A DNA stretch of 64,000 nucleotides. Origin: Diospyros lotus. Its lineage: Eukaryota; Streptophyta; Magnoliopsida; Ericales; Ebenaceae. A program made the translations under genes and the position numbers. The stretch spans positions 12,224,616 through 12,288,615 of the forward strand of contig NC_068338.1 of NCBI RefSeq assembly GCF_014633365.1. Direction: 5' to 3'. The notes beneath the pieces are model-generated. The model was not told the origin of the DNA, ran no database searches, and worked only from the letters and a program-made list of their open reading frames with translations. The stretch's first letter is position 1; each line of letters begins with the position of its first letter. Shown here piece after piece: positions 1-12,352 of this stretch.

Positions 1-319
1 TCTATTTTTCATAATTAAATTCCTCTATGGAATTAATTTCAAAATTTCCAAAATACCCTTTGTGAATTTATTAATCCCATATATCTCCACATAAATACCA
101 AATTGGAATTTAATTCACTTACACACCTAACTCCACATAGAAATTATTTCCAATTCACCAAAATACCATTTTTATTAGACTTCACTATCCAAATTACCAA
201 AATGCCCCTCTCATAGGGCACCGATATTCTCAAGGATCTAACACCTTCTTAAGGGAATTTTTGGAAGTTTTCTTACTTCCTTTCTCATTCTCATAACATT
301 GGTAACACCGGGTGTTACA
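1..319. mobile_element. 3' part of a long LTR (family C), copy A
   Basis: This stretch matches the last ~310 bases of the complete solo LTR at 49901-52910. Shared landmarks in the same order are the run about a fixed-length tail ending in cttccttt..., a purine-poor AT-rich body, and the terminal GGGTGTTACA. It ends at 319 with the CA terminus expected of an LTR. The other end lies outside the window, so the TSD cannot be checked; the right flank begins GTAAT. No coding capacity is seen. Confidence 0.8.
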
Positions 320-649
320 GTAATGTATGATTAAGGTATCATTAGATTGCACCTAAGGTGTTTAGTTAATATTTCGAGAAGCGAGTCTCCATGTATTTAT
401 GCGTTAAGGCTTTTGAAAATATGATGGTGGTACAGATTCTTATATTGTTATAAAGTGAATTGATTATGTACCTTATCAGGTTTCAATTTGAAGCTTCCGC
501 ATTTATGATGATTACCTGTCTTAACTTACTGATTCTTGTTTAATATGCTGGGAAAGTAAAACGGGATTGTCAAGAAATGGTTTATATTGAAAAAAAAATA
601 TTCTCGAAATTCCTAAGTTATTTAACGCTCAAAAAAATGGGGCGTTACA
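320..649 (+). mobile_element. 3' end of a gypsy-type LTR
   Basis: The segment ends in a run of A's followed by GGGGCGTTACA at 649. Its composition and phrase order (a 'gcttccg' block, then a 'gggaaagtaaaacggga' block, then the terminal box) resemble the 3' ends of the LTRs at 5800-7110 and 43868-46185. No primer-binding site follows, so it is a solo or 3' LTR remnant. Copy A (1-319) probably inserted into it. Confidence 0.5.
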
Positions 650-1410
650 CTTCTTCTTGTGGCATACTCACGATGACCGATATTCTTTCACTGTCTCTAT
701 TCGAATGGCATGAATGTTGACCCCCTCGAACTAGTTTGATAGCTTTTCAATTTTCCTCTACGCCTCCTGAAATTGGATGTATACGTTATCCCTCTCTAGA
801 AAGGCCTGATTATGCTCAGCAATTATAACGATGTTAGCCCCCTAAATATTGCCCTTTAAGGAGTCTATTTCCTTCTCAACCTCCTTAGCCTCATGCTTAT
901 GATGGAAGGCTTGATCTCTCTACTCCCTAAGGTGCCTAACCTCATGCTCCAGCCACCTCATTTCATCTCTTTGGTGGAGGAACTCGTAAACCATCCTAGT
1001 CTTATTCGCTTAAGCTTAGGCTAGGTCCACCTGAGCATTGGTTGTGGCCATCGCCTGGCCCTGCATCTCCTGCCAAACAAAAGCCCAAATATCAGGAATC
1101 ACGATAAATAGGGGGGGAAATATTAAAACAAATTTAAAGTCGCTTATACCTCGTCCAAATATTGTTTATCTAGGTTCAGCTAACTCTGAGTGTCCCTCAA
1201 ATGCCTCATCTCATCGTACAACATTATGGTGGCATACATCGGCCTTACTATGACACCCATCTCTATAATAGAGTCTGTATCCAGGAGCCCCGTGTGAGCC
1301 AAAAAATCATGCCCCCTTAGCTGTTGGTCCCCTACCGGTACCAATCCTTGGTGGATAGGGCCCAAATCTAGAAAGATGTGTGGATGTCTTATGGACTCCG
1401 TTTCCAGCAC
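650..1410 (-). pseudogene. Decayed TE protein relic, coiled-coil part
   Basis: Read on the minus strand, 1410-1180 contains a short open frame with HP-IFLDLGP and, further on, LLDTDSIIE. About 1000-700 then reads as charged, heptad-like residues (E/K/R-rich, repeated Q and L) with several stops. The same two blocks occur in the same order on the plus strand at 3086-3840, so these are two diverged copies of one TE-encoded protein. I cannot assign the element with certainty; gag-like coiled-coil proteins of plant retroelements look like this. Confidence 0.45.
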
Positions 1411-2862
1411 CCTCCATTCAAGCCGCTCCGTCGGTTGGGGATAGGGTAAGTTGCTAATGGCCTGGTTCTGGACATAGTGCCTTTCTAAGTCAACTCGGGC
1501 CTCAACATCCTCTCTCGCCTCCTATTCGACCCTACCAACCTCAATAGTAGCTTGATCCCCTGGACTTAGGGACTACGACGGTGGAATCTCACTCTTCAAT
1601 ATTCCCACCTACAAGTAAAGGAGATGGTGGAAGATCCAACAAAGGAAAATTGAAAAAAATATTCTGAAAATGGGTCCATGGAAGTTCCCACTATGCTTGG
1701 CCCCTCGCCATCTAATCTAGCCCTTTTGTTTCTCAAGGCCCGCAGAGCTTCCCCTTCCTCAACTTCCCCTAATAAAGGAAAAGCCTGATTGATCTACAAG
1801 TTTGTCCTTTGGAGGGCTTCCTACGCCCACTACTCTGATTCTTCCTACCTGGCCAATGTAACCCTCTGAAGTCACCTCACTCCTGCAAACAAAAAAAATT
1901 CAAATCATCAGTACAGTTATCAAAATACTAAAAGCAATAAAATGCAAAGTAAAAAGATAAGGGTCAAGGTGAGCACCCTCAGGGTTTGTCTCCCATTCAC
2001 ACCCTTCATCTTCCTCCTCTCCGATAGCATCCGTATCCCCTGTAATATCTATCTTTTCATCATTGTCCTCATTTTCCTCACTTTCTTCTTTGCTATCATT
2101 CGACGAAAATGAGAACAGGGACACGATTGCTTGGAACTCAATTGGTCCCGAAGGACAGGCATCATTGCTCCCTTCAACAATCATCCATCCTACTAAAATA
2201 ACGTGCTTCTCAATTATTAAACCCGATAAAACCATTGGACCCGCTTGGGCTACTTTATTGATCTCATCTTGGTGGTCCTTCACCAGTGAATCCACATCTA
2301 GCCAATCGCTCCTCGTGCTCCTCATTTCCTCAATGTGCTAATATCGCAATAACCTCCAACATCCTGGGGACGACGTGACCACTAGCCACCTAGTTTCAAA
2401 ATCATCCATCTTTTGAGGTCCGTCCCTAAACAATTTAACCCTAGTAGATGTCCTTTGGAGGGACACAAATTCCTTCTCTCCTCTTATGGTTTGGGTTATA
2501 TAAAAGCAATGCAATAAGGACGCAGTGGGTTCCACCCCACACTCTTTGGACAAAACAAAAAATATTGCTAGCACGACCCTTCCATTTGGATGCAACTAGG
2601 CTGACACCAATATTTCTTCCTTTAAAAATTGAATGCTGGGTAGGCTTAAGGAAGATATGCAATGGGCATAGGAGGCCCGACAGGAGACACATCCACAAAA
2701 TTCCCAGGCCCCTCCTTATCTTGAAGAGGGAGAGATTTCCTTGACTCAGAGGAACAAAAGAGCCAAAATACATGGAGAGGGGATGAGTGGGTTGGGGGTT
2801 ACTACGAATCTGATCTTAGATGACTTCTTTAACTTCCCCTTGCTAGATCTTCTACCATCTCC
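1411..2862 (-). pseudogene. Possible plant TE ORF relic (PF04195-like)
   Basis: Minus-strand open frames at 2773-2441 and 2595-2338, in different frames, join to give a pattern of hydrophobic residues then a GVEPT block and an FETRWLVV block. This resembles the domain annotated in Pfam as putative gypsy-type transposon (PF04195). An acidic, serine-rich stretch follows at 2130-1970. It lies just upstream of the minus-strand coiled-coil relic at 1410-650, so the two may be parts of one decayed protein. The assignment is from memory of the family and is weak. The rest of the stretch holds no gene I can support. Confidence 0.3.
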
Positions 2863-3085
2863 TCAACCTTCGGGTAGATATGTTAAGAAATGAGAGATAT
2901 TGCCGCCTCTATCACCATTAAACCCAAGGATACAAGTCACTTTAGAGGCTAGCAAGGTTGTTAGGGCAGTAGGGGAGGAGGCTAAGGTGTAGGCCAAGCT
3001 AGAAAGGCACCACGACAAAAGATTAGGTTGTGTGTAACCTTGTTTTCCCACAGCCAATAGAGTTCCTGGGCAAAGAGAACTGGAC

Positions 3086-4055
3086 TTGGAATCCAAAGCA
3101 CACCCACCCATATTTCTAAACATAGACCCCCATCCATTAAGAGGTGGTGCCCTTGAGGCATCGACGATTAAGGAGGCTCAAAATCTAGGTGCGCCCAGAC
3201 TTTTGGACACGGATTCTATTAAGGAGTCAAGCGTTAGGGTAAGATTGATTTATGCCATGGTAATGCCCCGCAATGAACCAAATTATTCTAAGAGCACTTG
3301 GGATCAATTGAACACAGCAAAGCAGCACTTGATTGAGGTATGAAACGTTTTGAATTTCTTTTTAACCCTTTCCCTCCTTTTATTGTAGCCACTAATATTT
3401 GGGTTTTGACTTGACTAGTAGGGAATCCAGCGATAAGTGATTGCGACGACTAATGCTCGGGTGAATTTAGCTAAGGCTAAGGTGGACAAAGATAAGATGG
3501 TCTGAGACCTCATTCGCCAAAGAGATGAGCAAAGGTGCTTCAAGCACAAGGTCAGGGACTTAAGCGAGTTTAGGGGCCAAGCCCGACGCCCCGAGCGAGA
3601 AACTGAGGAGGCAAAGAGAGAAGGATTCCCTAAGGAGCGAGGCCAAGTGACTAGAGGATGAGTTAAAGAGGCAATAGGGGGTTGAGGCGGCGCTTAAGGA
3701 AGGTAACGCCTTGACCATTGCTAAACTCAACTATTCCCTGGAAGAGAGGAGCAACCTACTGACGCAACTCCAAAAGGCGAGGAAACAGTCTGAGGAACTT
3801 GCCCGCCAACTCAAAAAGGCAGACATTGACGCCACCTAAGTTGCAGTTGTTAAGGAATACCGAATCTCCAGGGCATGCTTTGAGGAAAATGAGAGATATG
3901 GCTCGAGTTTAAACAAATATGGATTTTATCTAGCCTGGGACTATTTAGATAGAACTCGCCCAGAGGTCGATCACTCAGATGTCGTTTTCACAGCCGAAAA
4001 AGTCAGGGGAGGCATCTACAACTGGTAGGAATATGGGGATCCCAATCTTAAGTTT
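3086..4055 (+). pseudogene. Decayed TE protein relic, inverted second copy
   Basis: The plus strand at 3086-3343 encodes HPPIFLNIDP and LLDTDSIKESSVRVR, matching the minus-strand relic at 1180-1410. From ~3460 to 3840 the plus strand reads as a coiled-coil rich in K, E, R and Q, for example LEERSNLLTQLQKARKQ, with interrupting stops. From 3840 to 4055 it continues with an aromatic-rich tail (GFYLAWDYLDRTRPEVDH). The two copies face outward on opposite strands. No catalytic domain is visible; a gag-like role is inference only. Confidence 0.5.
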
Positions 4056-4100
4056 AACACCACACTTTCTCAAATGTGTTATAACTTAGGAAATTTTGGG

Positions 4101-4122
4101 CTATATATATATATATATTTTT
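4101..4122. repeat. (TA)n then poly-T microsatellite
   Basis: About ten TA units followed by eight T's mark the junction between the coiled-coil relic and the next LTR fragment. Confidence 0.85.
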
Positions 4123-4124
4123 TT

Positions 4125-5500
4125 TCAAGATACAATCTCAACATAATACAAAACACCCAGAATTTCCATCTATCCAGCTAGCATGGGATTCAAACATCAT
4201 ATAAGCTAGGCCAGGTACTTAATTGATAACGAAAGACAAGAATCAAACCTTAACTTTAACATTAACCATAAATAAGGTTATACATCACCATCATTCAAAA
4301 CGTTCAGAATTCAAAATAGCAGAACTTAAATACATAGGCTACATAAACATATAGCCAATATAACATGCACTTTTGCTAAGTGCCATTACATGCTTCTTCC
4401 ATGCTCACTTCTACTACAATCTTCATCTAGAATGTTTGAATATTTCAGGGACAATGTCCAATTAGATGCTAAATCATCTAAGTAAGGGTACAAAATTCAT
4501 ATTTTGTGCATGTATACAAAATACAAAATGTCCTCATTCTTTTTGTTTGAGCCAACAAGGCATTAACCACACTTTAATGCTACTCCCCATTTTACAACCT
4601 CCTTACCAGGCCAAGGTATTATATAACACCCGTGGTAGAGCAGCGATGCCTATCCGTACTCTCAAACATATGCGATGCATGATCAACAATATCATCATGA
4701 ACATATGCATATTTCATCATCATGACAAGTGAATGCAACTACATGATATATACATATCAAGGCATGTCAATATGTCAGACAGATGGTGAAGCATACTTGC
4801 ATATACGAATCATACTGATTTGTAAAATAGGCTAAGTTTGGATAAAACCACTTACCTCAACATATTTTAGAATATCTTAATTCTCATTTCAAGCTTCTAA
4901 TGTACTCAATTCGGAACCTCAATGTACCCTCACGTGCCTAGCGTGTGGAATCAGGGCGTGTACTACACGTGCCCTAGATTCTGGTCGTCTTCTACCTTTT
5001 TTCTATCACTAGCGATTGCTCCAATCACTGATTTGATCCCACCTCCTTGAAGTACTCCTCAAGTCGATCCTAGGGGTACCCTTAGATGCCCCCAAAAGCA
5101 ACCAAAATAGTCTTAAACGGTCAGTTACAGGTCCAGCTCCGGCGAGTCCCAATTTTTCGGTGAACTCTCTAAAATTGACTCAAACCTAAATGAAACCTCA
5201 CCAAAATCTCCAAAAAAATTCTCCAAGACACAAGGAATAAAAGCCCCTTATCCAAAACACTCGAATCACTCTAAAACATCACGAACTTGAATGAAAAACC
5301 CTAGGCCTTGGATGCGTTATTTATAGGCAATTTCAATCGGAATGTGCCAAAACTCGAGCTTACATAACCCCTAAGCTTCAAATCTAGCCATTAAAAAATT
5401 GGCCTAGTGACCAAGTTGAAAAGGGTCTAAGTGTAATTACCTAAAAAGTTAGGGCCAAAATGTAATTTTTGAAACCTTTTTCCTAGGGGCATCTAGGAGA
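4125..5500 (-). mobile_element. Gypsy-type LTR fragment, minus orientation
   Basis: This region aligns phrase by phrase with 52940-53420 and with 58560-59130. Shared blocks are the 'cgttcagaattc' block, the 'cagaacttaaatacat' block, the 'tttgctaagtgcc' block and the 'ggaatgtttgaatatttc' block. It is therefore a third, more diverged copy of the LTR of the element at 49607-60919. A TTATTTATAGG box at ~5320 is a TATA box if read on the minus strand. The far end is degenerate. No open frame of note. Confidence 0.65.
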
Positions 5501-5504
5501 TTAA

Positions 5505-5790
5505 GGATAAAGCCTCATGATGACTTTAGAGATAAGATGAAATCTCATGATGACTTATTTGATAAGATTTGATGAGATTTGATTGGATGCGATTTGATTT
5601 GGATAAGATTTGATTGGATGTGATTTGATTTGGATAAGATTTGATAAGATCTTATTTGGATAAGATTTGATTCGGATAAGAATGATTGTAGAAAATCTTA
5701 GAAGATTTAGAATGATTAGAGAATATCTTAGAAGATTTGAAATGATTAGAATATCTTGGAAGATTTAGAAAAGATTTGAAATGATTGTGA
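5505..5790. repeat. Short imperfect tandem repeats (GATAAGATTTGATT)
   Basis: More than a dozen imperfect copies of a 12-16 base motif related to GGATAAGATTTGATT run through this stretch, grading into GAATATCTTAGAAGATTT units toward 5780. They sit just upstream of a TATA-like box at ~5817, so they would lie in the U3 of the LTR to the right. Confidence 0.75.
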
Positions 5791-5799
5791 CTTACTTGG

Positions 5800-7110
5800 T
5801 GGCCAATTTTCCAAGCCTATAAATAGGGTGCTCATGGCCAAGGGTTTCCTCATTCTAAGTTGTGATAAATTCATGCTAGATAAGAGTGCTTCGAGCTTGG
5901 TGGATAGAAGGCTTTTGTTCCTAGAGAAGAAGAAGAACTTACGCAACGCATGAGGGCGTGTAAGGAGGTGGTTTGGTCAAAAGACTTGAGGATTTGCACA
6001 AATTTTGAGGAATCCCAAAATTAAGTCAAGGTGAGACTTTTGTATTCCAAATCTTATTTTTGTTCTCTTATGTGAGACTCCTATACTCCAAATCTTATTT
6101 TTGTTCTCTTATGTGAGAATCTAGTACTCAAACTCCTATTTTTGTAAAGCTCCTATTGTATGAAACGTAATTTGTGTAACGTTCTTGTATCCAAAATCAT
6201 ATTGTTCTTTTATGAGAAACCATGTTGCATATATGAAATGTATTTTTCTGAAAAATATATGTTGTTGGGTTTTCAAGTGTTGCATTTATAAAATCCATGT
6301 GGCCATACTGTTGCACCTATTTGTTGTTGGTCGAAGGAAAAAGTCAGATATCCCCCGAGAGGCGTTATGCGTGTGCCACCGAGAAAGCTCTCGTGGGAAA
6401 ACTATGAGTCTAAGGGACGATAGATATGGTGTTTGCATGAGTTCTATGAGGTCGGGCCGAGGTGACATGATTAGGGACCTTTCGAGAGGCATTGTGCATG
6501 CGCCTTTGAGAAAGCTCTAGTTGGAGGAGGCTAACATGTTCTTGAGGCACTTCGGAGTAGGCTTCGTTATTTCCTCATATGTTTTATACTTGTTCTTGCA
6601 TTTATATAAACTTTGTTTGGAGTTTCTCACTAGAAGGTTCATCTTCTAATTGAACTATGTCCTTAGAATATTCAAACGTTCCAAGTTCGATGAGCGGCTC
6701 TAAGGGAAAGGAGATAACTAAAGAATAAGTTTGTGTTTCCATTTGTAGCATGTTTTAGCACGTCTTTTGTTATGCATGCAAACCTTAGTATGTCGTGGTT
6801 ATGTTTGAGACGTTCGGTTATTGCTTTAGAGAGATGATATCCATGTAATTCGTCTTGTAAACATCTTGAACAACTTCTTATATTATAAATAAATCATTTT
6901 GGTTATGAACCATATCAAGTTCGATCTAGCTTCCGTATTCGTAATTATACCACTTGCCTTAGCTATTTGTTTATTGGGTTTGTTAGGCTGAGAAGGTGAA
7001 ATTTGGGATTTTGGGAATGGTATGTCATATTTTGATGGTTGCGGTGTGAAAAAGAAAAAGAATTCCTTAAATCCTTAATTATAACACGCCCGAAAAATTT
7101 GGGGTGTTAC
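5800..7110 (+). mobile_element. 3' part of a gypsy-type LTR, plus orientation
   Basis: A TATA-like box (CTATAAATAGG) lies at ~5816. The sequence ends with a GGGGTGTTACA terminus at 7110. The block around 6630-6720 (tcatcttctaat, then ctatgtccttagaatattc) matches the block at 45780-45830 in the chromovirus 3' LTR, so it belongs to a related LTR family. Its 5' end is not defined. An open frame at 6185-6520 lies in the presumed R/U5 and has no recognisable product. Confidence 0.6.
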
Positions 7111-8509
7111 AATAAATATCTTACCAATGGCTAGACAAACCTCTTAACTTAAGGTGATGAGAGCTAAACAAGACGAGACTTCAGTTTTTGTTTACTTCTC
7201 CTTTTCATTCATAATGCACAAGAATAGGATTTGTAGAGGATCTTCTTTTAGAGCTTGAATAAATGATTTGATCAACACTTGTGCTTGTGTATGTGTCTCT
7301 AGACACTCTCTTGTTGTAACTTATTCTTGTCTTCAAACACCTGCTATTTATATCAAGAGATAGAAATCTAGCCTTTTATAATCATTAGAAACAAGACAGA
7401 AAATAAGGTTTTGAAACATAGCATACAAGTTTCAAAACATAATAAATTTACACTAAGGTTTCGAAACATACTCCTCATGTTTCGAAACATACAGTCTTTC
7501 CAGCTGGACTTGCACTTAGAGACAGCATTAAGTGAGAGACAAGGTCTTATGCCCACTATGATTATACACATGATCTCCAATTCAAATTTGAATTTGAATT
7601 CTTAGAGCATGGACAAAGCATTAAGCAAATGATTTTGATAAATACAAAATTGCAGCACATATGTATCTTAGATTTTTAAATGATCTGCTGACAGAAATTT
7701 CAGAGGTTTCAAAACATAGAATGGAGGTTTCGAAACATAGTCTAAAACCTGAATTCAAAACATATGCATTACATAGATGTTTTGAAATAACATATACACT
7801 TAGAAAACATTGAAAACCTTTTCAAAGGGGTTTCGAAACATGCATAGAAACATGACAAATTTTTAGAAGGATTTACTTGAAAGCATAATCCATAGCATGT
7901 ATACATCACAACTTATTTACAAGTAAATGTCCACATTTTCTTTTATTTATATTTTACCTTCCATTTACTTTAATACATAAATGTAAATAAGAAAGTACCC
8001 CTTATTTGGATTCAATAAAAATATCCAAAAAATTAAAATCCATAGCAATAAGAAAGTAGAATTTTGGTTTTAGTACAAATTCAAGATTTAGCAATATTAC
8101 TACCTCCAAAATATATACTTTCTATTTCATGAAAAATTCATTAAAAATCATTTTAATACCAATGGATATTAGATATCAAAATATCGGGAGATAGTTTTCC
8201 GAAAAGAAAACATTTTCAAAAACATGTTCTAGTTGGTCTTTTGCCTTAGAACAAGTTTAGCTTTATGTTGACCAACTATTTCAAGGCTGATTTTGAAAAT
8301 CACTTTAGGAGATTCTTTTTAAATCATAATAGTTGTTCTTGCAAATCTCCATATGTATAAGAATGAACTTAACTTGGTTTTCATTTGAACAAAATAATAC
8401 TCGATATTGAAATTGATATATGTTGAAAACCATAATCTTAACTCATGACTTAGGGATTAAGTCAATAGATATTTTTCATCATCAAAACTAATATACAAAA
8501 ATGTGTAAC
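7111..8509 (-). mobile_element. Putative copia (SIRE-like) LTR, minus orientation
   Basis: Read on the minus strand, the segment would begin near 8509 with TGTTACA and soon contain a 'gatgatgaaaaatatc' phrase. It carries a TATA box (TATAAATAGCAGG) at ~7356-7344 and ends near 7111 with a 'gtctagccattgg' phrase. These features and several copies of the palindrome TTTCGAAA are reminiscent of SIRE/Maximus LTRs. No TSD was found and neither end is certain. Confidence 0.45.
7427..7841. repeat. Array of GTTTCGAAACAT palindromes
   Basis: At least seven copies of GTTTCGAAACAT or one-base variants (GTTTCAAAACAT) occur at about 7430, 7458, 7479, 7703, 7727 and 7829, plus a degenerate one near 7410. The core TTTCGAAA is a perfect palindrome. 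They lie upstream of the minus-strand TATA box at ~7350, i.e. in the U3 of the presumed LTR. Confidence 0.75.
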
Positions 8510-9358
8510 ATCAATTTTTCCAAAATACAACAATTAAATTTATTTATCTTCAAAACAGCCAAAGCAGAGCCCCTCGGTAAGGCCATGAGGTTCAGGATGC
8601 TGCTAGGGAGTCAACAAGGTCAAAGCTTGATCTACTATCTGGGAGAGCTAAAGTTTCGAAGACCCAGATGGGTCTCTGGGGTCTTCGAGGTCGCCATCCC
8701 CGGGGGAGTCTACTAGGGACCAAGGATAGGAGGGTCCCAAAGAGTCTTCAGGGGAAAACTATGGTTAGTCTTTGGGTGTTGCTACCCAAACTGAGTTTGC
8801 AATCACAAAAGCATTCAAAAGGCACACAGGGATCTTCCCCATGCGGGCCCTCTGATTCCTAAGTCAGACATAAATGTCTTGAAGTATAATGTGGATGTAT
8901 GAAAAATGCTAAATATTGATGTATGAGGTATGGGTCTTTAGAGGAGTAGGTTCCCAATGACTTATCTGTGGTTTAGAGTCTAAGTCTTCGGGTTTAAGGT
9001 TTTAAAGAGAGACTGTGAGTTGAGCGAGGTTCCAAAATGATCTATTTTCCTAGGAGTAGGCAGGTATTTATAGACATTTGTTAGGGTCCATGGATGAGAA
9101 TCTTTAAACTCTTTGGGATGATGCATCGGGTGAGGCGAGAGGGCCTAGAGGTATATTTGGGGTAAAAAGGCCCCAATGAGTATCTCCGGGTGGGTCCAAA
9201 GATTCTTCGAAGCCACCAGGTGAGTTGGGTCCAAAAAACTCTAGGGGAGTTTTCAAGCTATGCAGGGTATAAGGCTCTACCATCCCAGGAACTCTTTGCA
9301 AGCCCCGAGGGACTCTTATCCCAAGAGACTCTTCAGGGTCCCCAAGCTTAGCAGGACA
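8510..9358. other. Unclassified repeat-like segment, no gene
   Basis: This holds short G-rich phrases repeated with variation (ggggagtct, gggtccaaa, gactcttcagggtcccc). A GTATTTATAGAC box at ~9066 would be a TATA box on the minus strand. It may be an LTR of a family not otherwise present here. Open frames such as 9104-9448 minus are short and show no family signature. Confidence 0.35.
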
Positions 9359-9359
9359 C

Positions 9360-11503
9360 TTCTTCTTTTCCAATATTCCATCGAGCTCCATATAATTTAA
9401 AATTCCAAAATAAGCCAACAATTTTTCCAGTTTCGAGAAAAAACTCAAATATTTTAACCTTCCAAAAATCTAGCATTTTCTCCAAAAATGTCCGAAATAT
9501 CCCTTTAATTTTGAAAATTCCTCTAAGACCCAAAATTAATTCAAAATGCCCCAAAATCCATATTTTCCAAGATTTAAAAAAAAAAAAATTGGCTCGCGGG
9601 GCCTGCTAGCGTGCCCTGGGCTCGCACCCCTGCGTGTTGGGCCTTACATGCTGCCTGCTGTGGCCCCCTGGTGGCCCCTGCTGCTACCACCCGCCTTCAC
9701 CACTTTTTCTTTTTTTTTTTTAGGCTTCTTAGCCCAAATTTTCCAGAATTAAAATACCACAAATATACATCTAAAATCCCACAAATATACATCTAAAATC
9801 TTGTCATTTTGCACCCCCCCACCACAACTCTTTGGCCTTGAAAGCCTCACAAAAATTTGATTCATTTGAGCCACCAATATAAACAATGAGGGTCTAGCCC
9901 AAATACACATGGCAACACACCACACTTATACAACATACATAAACCAAAAATTACAACACATGCTTTAGGCTTCAACAAGCCATAAAACTAACAAAAATTC
10001 ACCATAAGCTTGCAACTCCCCTTTTTCTCTTGGCTCATAAAAGACCTACAAGGTGAGGATGAAACCTCATGAGCTATAAAGCTCAGTAAGGGTGCAATGC
10101 ATAAGTAAATGAAGCATGAGAGAACATGCAATGCAAAAATACAATGCATCATGGGTAGTCTTCCATGCCCTCATAACCTCCATAGGTTAAGGCATCAACC
10201 AACCCTTCCCACACACTAGTCCTCCATAGGTACATTAGAACTCATATCATGCAAGTGTTAACCACTACGTACAACTCATAAAGAAAAACATTTACAAATG
10301 CATGCAAAACCACCACTCTTGGGGCATCCCTTACCTTTCTTGTTAGATTCTTCAAATCTTTAACTTCAAGAGAGAAACCCTTGCCAAAAACTTGCTTACC
10401 ATCTAAGAAAAATTCTTAAAATTAGACTTTTCCTTCTAAGATGACATCAAAGATGAAGAGAAGCATGAAACTTACCTTGCTTTCTTCTTTTCTTTCCCTT
10501 TACCTTCACAGAAGACTTCTCCCAATCTCTTCCCTCTTGAAGTTTCCGTCCTTCTCTCTTTCTTTCTTTTCCATTTCCTTCACTTATTCACTAATCCAAA
10601 CCCATTCCAAGACTAAATCTTGGCCATTAGATCTTCTTGATACTAGGTTAAATCTACACCCTCCACAACAAGCACAATTTATGTGCTTTAAAGGGCTTTA
10701 ATCTCAACCATGCATGGGAATTGAGAGACTTAATGCTCACCATCCAAGAAAGCACAATCCTTTCCTAAAAGAAGAATTAATCTTAGCCATTGATTTCCTT
10801 TCCAAAATAATCTCATCCACCCATTCTTTTCTTTTTAATTAAAAACTTAATCATGTTGGCAATCCATGCCAACTTTCTAGAATGAATGAGAGCCATTGGA
10901 TAAAATCTCATCTCAAGACTAATTCTCTACCCTTAGATTTTCTTCGATTTATCAATTCCTTCCCATTTATTTAATTAAGACCATTTTCAAACCATCACTT
11001 GAAAGACTAATTCCTTTTTCCTTTATTTTAATCTCTCAATTCTCTTGGACATTAGCTTGTCAAATGTCACTCTTAGACACCACCCTTTGCTTCCAAGCTT
11101 TAATCCAAGCCATTCATGTGGCTTCACCACATTTATTCCCCATTTTAGGAAAAATATATTTCTTCTCACATATAAAGGAATTATAATTAATTTTCCTCTT
11201 TGATAATTTAATTCCCTCATGGAATTATACTTCAAATTACCAAAATGCTATTAGGAATTAACAATCTCATCAAACTCCACACAAATGCACAAATGAGAAT
11301 AATTCACCACAAATTATCATTCCCACAAGGAATACTTTCCAAATTTCTCATTTACCCTTTATTGGATCTCACTACCTAATTTACCAAAATGCCCCTCTTC
11401 GAATGTACCATTATTCCCATAGATCCACTTATCTCAAGGGCACTTTTTCTGAAGTTTCTAACAACCTTCCTTATATTCTAACACTAATAACACGGGGTAT
11501 TAC
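9360..11503. mobile_element. Degenerate LTR of family C, copy B
   Basis: From ~9360 the sequence follows the solo LTR at 49901-52910. Common points are the 'ttctccaaaaat' block, the short A-run before a GC-rich patch (9585-9690), the block ending agctcagtaagggtgca (10080 versus 51000), and the terminus GGGGTATTACA at 11503. About 260 bases of the family's 5' end are missing, so it is truncated. Its GC-rich patch has fewer CpG and more TG/CA than copy C, as expected of an older copy. Open frames inside (10441-10701) are not credible genes. Confidence 0.8.
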
Positions 11504-12125
11504 ACGAAACCTGGCTAGTAGTGCCTGCGGCTTGACTACTGCTATGAAAAGGTCAGTTTCCCTCATCATCCTTGTTAGGTCCAGGGTTTTAAGCCTTGAG
11601 GTTGTCGTGGTAACACTGTCAGGCTTCTTTCTGGTCAGCTTGAACAACTCTGACCTCAATAACTGATACTGGGAACTTCATAGCCAGGTGGGGAGTTGAT
11701 ACAACTGCACCCAAGACATTGAGAGACGAGCGACCAAGGAGTGTGTTGCACGGTGTCTAACAGTCAATGACTAGATATCGAATATTGATTGTCTTGACGA
11801 GAAGGGTCATTCCAAATGAAGTCAGCATATCGACGTACCCCTTGACTCCTACCTGTTCCCCAGAAAAGCTTATTAGAATCTCGTGGAATGACTTCAAATC
11901 TTCTTCTGGGATTCCCATCCTTCTTAAGGTCGACAGATATAGCAAGTCAATCGAGCTTCCTTGGTCGACGAGGACTTTCCTTACTAGAAAATTGGCATCG
12001 ATGACCGAGACTACCATGGGGTCATCAAGGTTCTGATCAATCGCCTCGAAGTCCTTGTCAGTGAAGGAGATCGCGAGGTATTGGGCTATCCTTTTTGGCT
12101 TCCTCTCGACATTGTTTATTAACAT
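11504..12125 (-). pseudogene. Gypsy (Tat-like) protease and linker, broken
   Basis: The minus strand encodes a retropepsin-like domain with VLVDQGSSIDLLY (catalytic D-x-G) followed by a GEQVGVKGYV segment. Downstream comes the conserved linker NTLLGRSSLNVLGAVVS and MKFPVS, typical of plant Tat-lineage polyproteins between protease and reverse transcriptase. A stop lies in the linker and another follows MKFPVS..DQKEA. The frame is cut off at 11503 by the LTR of copy B, so no reverse transcriptase remains. It belongs with the gag at 12601-13715 and the LTR at 13797-14202. The protease would mature the gag-pol polyprotein, but this copy cannot work. Confidence 0.75.
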
Positions 12126-12352
12126 TAGCGCTCGGAGGTGTCACTTTCTTGCTGAGATCGAATCTCCTCTTCTCATGAACCCTTCAAAAATGGTGTCAAT
12201 GACACTAGTTATCTGATTGTTTGGGGGCGATCCAACATTCTACCTTTCGTCAGCTCGCGGTCGCCTCTAGGGGCTGTGGCTCCTTTGCCTGTCCGAATTG
12301 CCTTGTGGGGATTGTTTTCAATCTATTCTGTAAGTGTATTGGTGGAGGTGGC

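Noticed and set aside
6185..6520. 111-residue plus frame
   Set aside because: It lies within an LTR downstream of its TATA box and has no recognisable motif.
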